Of a stretch of DNA of 64,000 bases, positions 16,776 through 24,390 are shown piece after piece (position 1 is the stretch's first letter; each line of letters opens with the position of its first letter). The DNA comes from Asticcacaulis sp. AC460 (lineage in GTDB: Bacteria; Pseudomonadota; Alphaproteobacteria; Caulobacterales; Caulobacteraceae). The notes beneath the pieces were generated by a model. The model had not been told where the DNA came from. It ran no database searches and was given only the letters and a program-made list of their open reading frames with translations. The position numbers were made by a program, and so were the translations under genes. Location of the stretch: NCBI RefSeq assembly GCF_000495795.1, contig NZ_AWGD01000025.1, positions 124,001 through 188,000 on the forward strand. Direction: 5' to 3'.

Positions 16776-17477
16776 ATGCACGCCGTCAGTTTCCGCAACA
16801 TCGCCAAGGACTTCCCTATCGGCGACGACCGTATCCGAGTCCTGCACGGGTGCTCGGCCGATATTGAACTGGGCCAGCTGACCATGCTGGTTGGGCCGTC
16901 GGGCTGCGGCAAGACCACCCTGATCTCGATCCTGTCGGGGATATTGACCGCCAGCGAGGGCGAGGTCGCCGTGCTGGGCCAGTCGCTGACCAGGATGAAG
17001 GACCGCCAGAAGGTGTTACTGCGGCGCGAGCGCATCGGCTTCATCTTCCAGCAGTATAATCTGCTGCCGGCCCTGACGGCGGCCGAGAATGCCGCCATGC
17101 CGCTGATGGCGGCGGGGATGAAGCTACCCGAAGCGGCCGAAAAGGCCCGCGCCATCCTGGATGGGATCGGCATGCAGGGCCAGGGCGACAAGCTGCCGCG
17201 GCAACTGTCGGGCGGCCAGCAGCAGCGGGTCGCGATCGCCCGCGCCCTGGTCCACAATCCCGGCCTGATCGTCTGCGACGAGCCGACCGCCGCCCTGGAC
17301 GCCGCCACCGGAAAGGCGGTGATGGGGATCCTGCGCGACATCGCCAACGATCCGGGCCGCGCCGTCCTGGTCGTGACCCACGACAACCGCATCTACAATT
17401 TCGCCGACCGCATCCTGGAAATGAGCGACGGCCGCCTGACCGGCGACTTCGCACCAGACGCCTTTCATAAGGAATGA
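16776..17477 (+). CDS. ABC transporter ATP-binding protein (LolD/DevA-like)
   Basis: 233 residues with Walker A (GPSGCGKTT), Q-loop (FQQYNLLP), signature LSGGQQQRVAIARAL, Walker B (LIVCDEPTAAL) and H-loop (VVTHDNRI). Size and sequence place it in the MacB/LolD/DevA class, which powers permeases of the FtsX type by mechanotransmission. It energises the permease encoded 3 bases upstream. The membrane-fusion gene begins 4 bases after its stop. Confidence 0.97.
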   Translation: MHAVSFRNIAKDFPIGDDRIRVLHGCSADIELGQLTMLVGPSGCGKTTLISILSGILTASEGEVAVLGQSLTRMKDRQKVLLRRERIGFIFQQYNLLPALTAAENAAMPLMAAGMKLPEAAEKARAILDGIGMQGQGDKLPRQLSGGQQQRVAIARALVHNPGLIVCDEPTAALDAATGKAVMGILRDIANDPGRAVLVVTHDNRIYNFADRILEMSDGRLTGDFAPDAFHKE

Positions 17478-17481
17478 CACG

Positions 17482-18390
17482 ATGGCCAAACGGAAATTCA
17501 GCCTTCGTCCGACCAGCCTGATCCTGCCCGTCCTGGCGGCGGCCGGCCTGGGTTTCGCCCTCTACAGCGTGCTGTGGCGGCCCGCCGAAGCGGTCAGCGC
17601 CCCGGCCTCGGCGCCGCCGGCGACTCCGGCGCAGGGCGCTATCGCCGGCATCGGCGTGGTCGAACCGCGCAGCGAGTTCCTCAACCTGGGCGTCGAACTG
17701 CCGGGCGTGGTGCGCCAGGTCTTCGTCCAGGTCGGCGATACGGTGGTGAAGGGCCAGCCTTTGTTTGCGCTGGATCAGCGTGAAGTCGATGCCGAGATCG
17801 CTACACTGAGCGCGGCGATCGCCTCGGCCGATATTTCGGCGGCCGATGCCAAGGCGGCCTATGAGCTGATCCGCAGCGTCGACGATCCGCGCGCGGTTTC
17901 AAAAGATGAAGTCGACCGCCGCCGCTTTGCCGCCGATCTGGCCGCGGCCAGGACGGGCGAACTGCGGGCGCAACTGGCAGCCGCCCAGACACGCAAGCGT
18001 CGGCTGACGGTGACGGCGCCGATCGACGGCCGTATCCTGGCTTTGAATGCGCGGCCGGGTGAATATGCCCTGGCCGGCGCCTTGCCGGAGCCTTTGGTGC
18101 GGATGGGCGATACCGGCCGGTTGCATGTCCGCGTCGAGGTCGATGAGGAAAATGCCGGCAAGCTGACCGCCACGGCGAAGGCGCAGGGGTCGTTCCGCGG
18201 CGCGTCCGCCGACCGGGTTTCCTTAAGCTTCGTGCGCTTCGAACCCTATGTCCAGCCCAAGCAGAACCTGGCCGTGGCCGGGCAGAGGGTCGATACCCGG
18301 GTGGTTCAGGTGTTGTACGCCCTGCCCGAAGGCAGCGACGCCGCCTTTGTCGGGCGGCAGATGGACGTGTTTATCGAGGCCGGCAAATGA
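17482..18390 (+). CDS. HlyD/DevB-family membrane fusion protein
   Basis: 302 residues. One N-terminal transmembrane anchor (about 11-30) and a Pro/Ala-rich linker come first. A lipoyl-like half motif follows (GVVRQVFVQVGDTVVKGQPLFALDQREVDAEI), a short coiled-coil hairpin (about 110-165), then the second lipoyl half (RLTVTAPIDGRILALNARPGEYA) and a beta-barrel domain. It links the inner-membrane ABC complex to the TolC-like protein, whose start overlaps its stop by 4 bases. The hairpin is short compared with MacA, as in DevB-like adaptors. Confidence 0.93.
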   Translation: MAKRKFSLRPTSLILPVLAAAGLGFALYSVLWRPAEAVSAPASAPPATPAQGAIAGIGVVEPRSEFLNLGVELPGVVRQVFVQVGDTVVKGQPLFALDQREVDAEIATLSAAIASADISAADAKAAYELIRSVDDPRAVSKDEVDRRRFAADLAAARTGELRAQLAAAQTRKRRLTVTAPIDGRILALNARPGEYALAGALPEPLVRMGDTGRLHVRVEVDEENAGKLTATAKAQGSFRGASADRVSLSFVRFEPYVQPKQNLAVAGQRVDTRVVQVLYALPEGSDAAFVGRQMDVFIEAGK

Positions 18391-19730
18391 CATACAGAGC
18401 CGTCCTCCTGACCGCCGCGGCTCTGGTCTTGGCCGTGCCCTTCGCCACGGCGCAACCTGCGCAGACCGCGGCGGTCGCCCCTCTACAGGTCAGCCGGTTT
18501 TCCTCCCTGTGGGCGCATCTCGGTGACCCCTATGCCGAGGAATTGGCCGCGCGGGTGTTGCGCGAGAACCCCGATATCCTGCGCATGGCGGCTCGGCTGG
18601 ACGAGGCGCGGGCGGTGACCCAGGGCGCCGGTGGCCGGCGGAAGCCGCGGGTCGATGCCAGCGCGTCGGCCTCGCACGGCAACGACCAGATCGGCGTGAC
18701 CGACAGCGAAAGCCTGGCGCGCGGCGGCTTCGAAGCCCGCTGGGAGCTCGACCTGTCTGGACGGCTGCGCGCCGGCGTCGCGGCGGCCCGGGCCGGTGAG
18801 GCGCGCGACGAAGCCCTGTACGAAGACGCCGCCCACGCCGTGCTGGCGCGGATGACCGAGGGCTTGGTGACGGCACGGATGCTGGCCGCGCAGGCGCGGG
18901 CGCTGGAGGCCAGCCTCAAGGCCCAGGACGAGACGATTACGCTGCTGCGCTCCCGCCAGTCGGCCGGGCTGAACGAAGCCACCCGGCTGGAGTTGGCGCT
19001 GTCGACGCGGGCGCGGACAGCGGCGCGGTGGAGCGAGATCGCGTCGCGCTACAGCGACACCCTGATCGGGCTGGAGCGGATCACTGGCGTGCCGGTGGCG
19101 GAACTCGAAGAGCGGTTGAACACCGACGACCTTGCCGTGCCGCAGGATGGCTGGGTGACGGCAGTGCCGCTGGACCGCCTGCGCGGCAATCCGGCAGTGC
19201 GGGCAGCCTACGCGCAAGGACTGGCCGCTGATGCCCTGGCCCAGGAAGCCCGTGCCGCGCGGTGGCCGTCCCTGTCGCTGACGGCGTTTCTCGGCGTTCA
19301 GGAGGGTTCGGACGGCCTGCGTTTGTCGGGCAACCCGATCGGGTCGCTGGCCGCCGCCCTGACCGCGCCTTTGTTCAATGGCGGCCAGTTGAAGGCGCAG
19401 GAGGCAGCCGCAATGGCCCGGCGCGAACAGGCACGGGCGGGTTATGAAGGCGCCGTCCGCGATGCCCTGGCCGACAGCGCTCTCGCGGTCAACGGCTTCG
19501 ACCGGGCGCAGACTCTGCGCGACGGATATCTGGCGGCCCAGGCTCACGATGCCGAGCTGGTGCGGCTGGCGGCCCGGCGGGCAGACTCCGGGATGGTCAG
19601 TGTCATCGAGGTGTCGGAAGCCCAGGACCGCCTGGCCCAGGCCCGGCTTCAGGTCGCCGAGGCCACTGGCGCCGGCCATCTCGCCTATATCGCCCTTATC
19701 CGCAGCTTAGGACCAGGAGGTTCACAATGA
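18387..19730 (+). CDS. TolC-family outer-membrane efflux protein
   Basis: 447 residues. A signal peptide (about 1-22, ending TAQP) is followed by two OEP repeats of long coiled-coil helices (about 55-230 and 255-440). The second has the typical PSLSLTAFLGVQEGS strand and ends in a helix (VIEVSEAQDRLAQARLQVAEATGAGHLAYIALIRSLG). It would form the trimeric outer-membrane channel of this tripartite exporter. It is coupled to its neighbours by 4-base overlaps on both sides. No lipobox Cys is seen, unlike NodT-type relatives. Confidence 0.93.
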   Translation: MTYRAVLLTAAALVLAVPFATAQPAQTAAVAPLQVSRFSSLWAHLGDPYAEELAARVLRENPDILRMAARLDEARAVTQGAGGRRKPRVDASASASHGNDQIGVTDSESLARGGFEARWELDLSGRLRAGVAAARAGEARDEALYEDAAHAVLARMTEGLVTARMLAAQARALEASLKAQDETITLLRSRQSAGLNEATRLELALSTRARTAARWSEIASRYSDTLIGLERITGVPVAELEERLNTDDLAVPQDGWVTAVPLDRLRGNPAVRAAYAQGLAADALAQEARAARWPSLSLTAFLGVQEGSDGLRLSGNPIGSLAAALTAPLFNGGQLKAQEAAAMARREQARAGYEGAVRDALADSALAVNGFDRAQTLRDGYLAAQAHDAELVRLAARRADSGMVSVIEVSEAQDRLAQARLQVAEATGAGHLAYIALIRSLGPGGSQ

Positions 19731-20740
19731 CCGATCGCGTTCTGGTTACCGGCATTAGCGGCTTTATCGCCAAGCATGTCGCCTATGAACTGCTGGTACG
19801 CGGCTTCAAGGTGCGCGGCACGGTCCGTTCGCCGGACAAGGCCGACGCGGTCCATGCCACTCTGGCCGCCGCCGGCGCGCCGGTCGAGCGGCTGGAGTTC
19901 GTCAAGGCCGACCTGACTTCGGACGACGGCTGGCAGGAGGCGGCCGCCGACTGCCGCTACGTCCAGCATATGGCGGCGCCGTTTCCGCTCCAGCAGCCGA
20001 AGGGCCGGGAGGATCTGGTGCCGGCGGCGCGCGACGGCGTCCTGCGCGTGCTGAAGGCCGCCGGCCAGGCCGAGCGGGTGGTGCTGACCTCATCGATCGT
20101 GACCATGCTGTACCCGACCGATTGGCGTGGCAAGCGGCTGATCAAGCCCGAAGACTGGACCGACCCGGAATGGCGCCCGGCCACGCCCTATGCTGTGGCC
20201 AAGACCCGCGCCGAGCGGGCGGCCTGGGACTATATGTCCAGCATCGGCCGCAAGGACCGGCTGGTCGCCATCAATCCCGGCCTGGTGGTCGGTCCGCCTT
20301 TGGACGCAGATATCAGCACGTCTTTGGAGGCGGTGGCCCTGCTGCTGCGCGGCGCCTATCCGGCGGTGCCGCCGGTGTCCTTCGTGCTGGTCGATGTGCG
20401 CGATGTCGCGGCGGTGCATGTCGCGGCCATGACGGCGCCGGTAGGCGGCCAAAGGCTGCTCGTCGCCGACGAGACCCTGACCATGAGCCAGATGGCGCAG
20501 GCCCTGCGCGATGCCTTCCCCGAGCGTGCGCGGCGGATTCCGGTGACGATCATGCCGGCCTGGGCGCTGCGTTTCCTCAGCCTGTTCGACGGTACCCTGA
20601 AGACAGTGGTCGGCGATCTCAACAAGCATCCGATCGCCGATACGCAGATTACGCGCAAGCTGACCGGCGTCACCTTCCGGCGGGGCCGCGACTCGATGAT
20701 CGAAGGGGCCAAGGCCATGGTGCGGATGGGGTTGGCTTAG
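19727..20740 (+). CDS. NAD(P)-dependent extended SDR (epimerase/dihydroflavonol-reductase-like)
   Basis: 337 residues. N-terminal Rossmann motif VTGISGFIAKHVAYELL (GxxGxxA), NADP-type Arg soon after strand 2 (RGTVRSPDK), and an active-site Tyr-x3-Lys in PYAVAKTRAE with the preceding Ser in LTSSIVTM. This matches the dihydroflavonol-4-reductase/aldehyde-reductase branch of extended SDRs, soluble enzymes that reduce carbonyls or epimerise activated sugars. Translational coupling to the TolC gene places it in the export operon, so it may modify the exported or inducing compound. That link is inference from gene order. Confidence 0.88.
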   Translation: MTDRVLVTGISGFIAKHVAYELLVRGFKVRGTVRSPDKADAVHATLAAAGAPVERLEFVKADLTSDDGWQEAAADCRYVQHMAAPFPLQQPKGREDLVPAARDGVLRVLKAAGQAERVVLTSSIVTMLYPTDWRGKRLIKPEDWTDPEWRPATPYAVAKTRAERAAWDYMSSIGRKDRLVAINPGLVVGPPLDADISTSLEAVALLLRGAYPAVPPVSFVLVDVRDVAAVHVAAMTAPVGGQRLLVADETLTMSQMAQALRDAFPERARRIPVTIMPAWALRFLSLFDGTLKTVVGDLNKHPIADTQITRKLTGVTFRRGRDSMIEGAKAMVRMGLA

Positions 20741-20805
20741 CGTTGGTCAGTGAGCTATAACGGTTTGGAACCGATAATGCGGTCCAAGTCAGCGATGGAC
20801 ACCAG

Positions 20806-21183
20806 ATGACTGGACAATACCCCGACAGTTGGGCGTCTTTACGGTTTCCCAATCAGCGTGCCGAGCTGGTATTTTATCTCAGGGATTGCTGCGATCCGCA
20901 CCACTACCTCGATTCCGATGAGGTGCACTTCGATGTTCATTTCTTTTTTGACGACCACGACTTTGCCGACGACCCTATGGGTATGATCGGGGCCGTTTTG
21001 TTCGATGACGTGGAGGTGGCGGCTATGACCAGACTGGTCCGCGCCTACAAAGCCGCCATCGGGCCGGGGCAAAGGATGCCGGACGTCGGGCATATTGACT
21101 GGGCGGCCGTGGTTGAGGCAGCAAAGGCCGCCTATGCGCTGATCCTGCAGCGCGGCGAACCCGTGCCTGTTCCCGGGGGCTGA
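20806..21183 (+). CDS. SCO4402-like hypothetical protein
   Basis: 125 residues, acidic. The order of conserved blocks matches the SCO4402 family: NQRAELVFYLRDCCDP near the start, an acidic DVHFFFDDHDFADDP, then GAVLFDDVEVAAMTRLVRAYKAAI and a C-terminal helix with WAAVVEAAKAAYALI. The family is small, cytoplasmic and of unknown function, often encoded singly. It lies downstream of the SDR gene with a 65-base gap and no obvious terminator, so it may share the transcript. Identification is from memory of the family pattern. Confidence 0.7.
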   Translation: MTGQYPDSWASLRFPNQRAELVFYLRDCCDPHHYLDSDEVHFDVHFFFDDHDFADDPMGMIGAVLFDDVEVAAMTRLVRAYKAAIGPGQRMPDVGHIDWAAVVEAAKAAYALILQRGEPVPVPGG

Positions 21184-21414
21184 GGGGGATAAAGCGGCCA
21201 GGTCATGAGGAAGGGCGCCTACCGCATAAAGGCCAATCCGGTTGGATTTTTTGTCAGCTGAATCACCCCTTCGACTTACGCTCTCACCAAATGGTGCGTT
21301 GCAATATTTAGGCAAGCGTTACAATCTCGGCCCTTGCAAGGCATTGGCTGCCTGAATCCCTGCGTGTACTCGCAGGTGCGTTAGTTGTGCTCGTTTGTTT
21401 GACAGGAGACCCAC

Positions 21415-22458
21415 ATGGCTCGACCGTTCAAATTCCGGGCACTGGTTATGAAGCCGGCCCGTGTGCGCAAACTCGGGAAGGCCATGGGTACGATCCTTAA
21501 GGGCCTTGCCGCCGCGTCAACGGCCTTGATCCCGTCGCCGGCAAGTCCGGCGAAATCCAGGCCAGCCTCCCCCAAACCCGCCGTCGCGGCGAAGCACAAG
21601 GCCGCAACGCCGGCCATGGGCTTTACCCAGCACAGCTTTGCCAACGCCCATGGCAGTCGGGACTACAAGCTATATATCCCCGCGATACCGCATAAACGCG
21701 CTGTGCCTCTGGTGGTCATGCTGCATGGCTGTGGCCAGACACCCGACGATTTTGCCGCCGGAACGCAGATGAACCGTCTGGCCGACACCCATGGCTTCCT
21801 CGTTGCCTATCCGGCTCAGCCGCCCAGCGCCAATGCCTCGAAATGTTGGAACTGGTTCAGCGCCAAACATCAGAAGCGCGGAAACGGCGAACCGGCTCTT
21901 ATCGCGGGCATAACCCGCCAGATCATGAAGGACCACAAGGTCGACCCACGCCGGGTCTATATCGCGGGCCTGTCCGCCGGCGGCGCCGCGGCAGCCATCA
22001 TGGCCGACGCCTATCCCGATCTCTACGCTGCGGTAGGCGTTCATTCCGGTGTGGCCTGCGGCGCTGCCTCGGACATGATGTCGGCCCACGCCGCCATGAC
22101 CAAGGGTGCGACTGTGGCGCCGCGCGACGGGAGATCGCGCATCGGACGGCCGCTGATCGTGTTTCACGGCGACAACGACCGGACGGTTCACCCTTCGAAT
22201 GCCGAAGTTCTGATTGCCCGCCGAGGCGTGGAGCCAGGCATCCGCATCGCCCAGAACGGTGGCAAGACCTCAGGCGGCATCCCGTTCACCCGCACCGTCT
22301 ATTCGGATCGCGCCGGTAAGTCCGTGATGGAAAACTGGCGTGTCCATAAGGGCGGACATGCCTGGTTCGGCGGCAGTTCGGCCGGCTCCTACGCAACGCC
22401 GGACGGGCCGGACGCCAGCCGGGAGATGATCCGCTTCTTCCTGGAGCATGCCTTGTGA
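21415..22458 (+). CDS. PHB-depolymerase-family secreted esterase
   Basis: 347 residues, with AGGAGA 8 bases before the ATG. It is an alpha/beta-hydrolase of the LpqC/PHB-depolymerase family: oxyanion strand VVMLHGCGQTPDDFA, nucleophile Ser187 in IAGLSAGGAAA, an Asp in the FHGDNDRTVHP region, and a C-terminal His in KGGHAWFGG. The family includes poly-hydroxyalkanoate depolymerases and feruloyl or acetylxylan esterases. The N-terminal 65 residues are basic then Ala/Pro/Lys-rich with only a weak hydrophobic segment (ILKGLAAASTALIPSPA), so export is plausible but not certain. It could strip esters from plant polysaccharides handled by the nearby GH loci. No co-transcribed partner is seen. Confidence 0.85.
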   Translation: MARPFKFRALVMKPARVRKLGKAMGTILKGLAAASTALIPSPASPAKSRPASPKPAVAAKHKAATPAMGFTQHSFANAHGSRDYKLYIPAIPHKRAVPLVVMLHGCGQTPDDFAAGTQMNRLADTHGFLVAYPAQPPSANASKCWNWFSAKHQKRGNGEPALIAGITRQIMKDHKVDPRRVYIAGLSAGGAAAAIMADAYPDLYAAVGVHSGVACGAASDMMSAHAAMTKGATVAPRDGRSRIGRPLIVFHGDNDRTVHPSNAEVLIARRGVEPGIRIAQNGGKTSGGIPFTRTVYSDRAGKSVMENWRVHKGGHAWFGGSSAGSYATPDGPDASREMIRFFLEHAL

Positions 22459-22560
22459 GCCCCCTTTTACGAGGCGGCCGGCCTCCAACAGACCAAGACG
22501 GTTTTGGAAGTCCGGCGCGGGGCTGCCCGGTCTGACCAGACGATGCTCCGAGAGGATATC

Positions 22561-22576
22561 TTGAAAGCGCTTTCAA
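22561..22576. promoter_or_regulatory. LacI operator, perfect palindrome
   Basis: TTGAAAGCGCTTTCAA is a perfect 16-bp palindrome with the central CG typical of LacI/GalR operators. It lies 49 bases upstream of the LacI-family gene at 22626, which suggests autoregulation. The same core, changed by one symmetric base pair, occurs at 24325-24344 before the TonB receptor. Confidence 0.8.
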
Positions 22577-22625
22577 GGTGTGTCAGTTACGCAGGTAATA
22601 CCACCGGTTATGTGGCGGGGATGAG

Positions 22626-23696
22626 TTGAGTTCAGGCAAACCGACGATCGACGATGTGGCGGCGCTGGCCGGGGTAGCCCGGGTCACGGTGTCACGCGTG
22701 CTCAACGGCGGACCCAACGTCTCCGCCAAGGCGCGCAAGGCCGTCTTGGCCGCCGTCGATAAGCTGCAGTTCAAGGTCAATATGCAGGCGCGCTTCCTGG
22801 CCGGAGGCAAGTCGCATACGGTCGGGCTGCTCTATTCCTCCGACCTCGAATCCGAACCCAACTCCTTCTATTACGCCGGTCTCGAACTGGGGGCCTTGCG
22901 GGCCTGTTCCAAGGCCGGCTTCCAGTTGAGCATGCATGCCGTCAACCAGCATTCGCTGCGCAAGAACGATATGATCCTGGAACTGGTGGCGTCGCGGCGC
23001 TACGAGGGGCTGATTTTGACCCCGCCGTTTTCCGACGACATCGGGCTTTTGCAAGCCATCAGCGAGCAGAACTTTCCCGTCGTCGCTGTGTCGGCCGGAT
23101 ATGACGCCCAGAAGCTGGTTCCGGCCGTCGGCATCGACGACGAGGCCGCCGGGTATGAGATCACCCGGCATCTGATCTCGCTCGGGCACCGTAAATTCGC
23201 CTTCATCAAGGGGCTGGAAGGGCATGTCTCGGCCGAAGACCGCTACTTCGGCTATGTCCGGGCCTTGCGCGAGGCCGGATTGGAAGCGTCTGACATGCCC
23301 ACCGTGCGCGGCAACTTTACCTTCAAGTCCGGTACCGATATGGCGAATCAGTTACTGGGCGGGGAGGTGTTCACCGCGCTGGTTTGCGCCAACGACGATA
23401 TGGCTGTGGGCGCGATGTTCGCCGCGCACAGGGCCGGATTGGCGCTGCCGCAGGACGTGTCGATCGTCGGGTTCGACGATACACCCGTGTCCGAGATCAT
23501 CTGGCCGCCCCTGACCACTGTGCATCAGCCCTTGAAAGCCATGGGCCAGCAGGCAGCCGAAATCTTGTTCGAGCGGATTTCCGGTGAGCGGATGCATGGG
23601 GGGGGGAAGCCTGTGTCTCACATCGTGCCGCATACCCTGGTGTTCCGGGAATCAGCGGTCAGTCCGAGGCACCTGCAGCTGAAGGCACGGTCGTAG
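22626..23696 (+). CDS. LacI-family transcriptional regulator of the GH3/GH30 locus
   Basis: 356 residues from a TTG start preceded by GGGGA; an in-phase ATG is lacking nearby. The helix-turn-helix (PTIDDVAALAGVARVTVSRVLNGGPNVSAKARKAVLAAVDKL) is textbook LacI, with hinge residues VNMQARFLAGGKSHTVGLL. The periplasmic-binding-protein-like effector domain ends with TTVHQPLKAMGQQAAEILFERI. Perfect palindromes precede this gene (22561) and the TonB receptor at 24391. The likely model is repression of both until an oligosaccharide from the imported glucan binds. The inducer is not known. Confidence 0.95.
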   Translation: MSSGKPTIDDVAALAGVARVTVSRVLNGGPNVSAKARKAVLAAVDKLQFKVNMQARFLAGGKSHTVGLLYSSDLESEPNSFYYAGLELGALRACSKAGFQLSMHAVNQHSLRKNDMILELVASRRYEGLILTPPFSDDIGLLQAISEQNFPVVAVSAGYDAQKLVPAVGIDDEAAGYEITRHLISLGHRKFAFIKGLEGHVSAEDRYFGYVRALREAGLEASDMPTVRGNFTFKSGTDMANQLLGGEVFTALVCANDDMAVGAMFAAHRAGLALPQDVSIVGFDDTPVSEIIWPPLTTVHQPLKAMGQQAAEILFERISGERMHGGGKPVSHIVPHTLVFRESAVSPRHLQLKARS

Positions 23697-23734
23697 ACTG
23701 TTGCGAGAGCGAGATGCGTTTGGCAGACTCAAAG

Positions 23735-23805
23735 CGCCGCTCTAAATCTTTGTTTTAACTCGCAATTTATCCGAAAAGTGCTGCACACTTTATCGGATTG
23801 CGCTC
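23735..23805. repeat. Alphaproteobacterial-type palindromic repeat
   Basis: GCGCCGCTCTAAATC..., then a stem of ATCCGA-AAAGTG (23769-23780) paired with CACTTT-A-TCGGAT (23786-23798), flanked by CGCAA/TTGCG. It resembles the widespread alphaproteobacterial intergenic motif with TCCGAAAAGTG...CACTTTTCGG next to GCTCTA. It lies 73 bases after the LacI stop and may also act as a transcript 3' end. Family assignment is from memory. Confidence 0.5.
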
Positions 23806-24297
23806 GAGGTTTGACGCAGCCGCGGGCCAAATCCCCCACCGTCTCATTTGCTTCCAGAAAATGATTCACCTCTCCGACTTGTGACGAGGTATAATTTCAA
23901 GAAAATTCAGTAGGTTACGGTCATATTTGATCGCTTTGCCACGAATTGTGGAGACGCGGGGAAAAAGCCATGTCCGGCTGATGAAAGCGCGCTCAATTTT
24001 GGTTGCGTAAGGCGGCGCGCGGTGGATTTTTTTTGCGTTTTAGGGTGGGTGAGTGCCCCATCTGGACCCCGATAAGTCGGTTTGAATGCAGTGACGGCCG
24101 CCTGCGTGTCGACGGGTGCCGCCCAAAAGGGGGCTCACCTGCTCGCCACCTGCCCATTGTCGTTTTGTGATAATCATTTGAATATGTTATTATTTTTATT
24201 AAACTATATATGTCGGTTGCGTGATTGCAACTGTGTTAAAAATGGCTCAGTTGTCGGGCGCGGAGGCATGGTAGCGCAACCAGTCGATTTTTTACGG

Positions 24298-24344
24298 TTG
24301 ACGAACAGGGGGATCTCGACATTTAATTGGAAGCGCTTCCAATT
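24298..24344 (+). promoter_or_regulatory. Promoter and LacI operator for TonB receptor
   Basis: TTGACG (24298-24303), an 18-base spacer and TTTAAT (24322-24327), followed by AATTGGAAGCGCTTCCAATT (24325-24344), a perfect 20-bp palindrome over the expected start point. Core GAAGCGCTTC is nearly the same as the operator before the adjacent LacI gene. Confidence 0.8.
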
Positions 24345-24390
24345 TGAAGCAAAAGAACATGCCCCAAACCGGGCTCAAGGGAGGACAACA

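Larger units (their letters stand above)
23697..24390. other. 694-bp region between LacI gene and TonB receptor
   Basis: Holds a palindromic dispersed repeat (23735-23805), a markedly AT-rich stretch around 24170-24245, a promoter/operator (24298-24344) and the GGGAGGA ribosome site of the receptor. The reading frame of the receptor is open back to 24082 but passes through the operator. The ATG at 24391 with a good signal peptide is therefore the real start. Confidence 0.6.

Noticed and set aside
24120-24160. Possible third fragment of the hairpin-ended repeat (TGCTCGCCACCT)
   Set aside because: Only 12 bases match and the diagnostic ends are missing.
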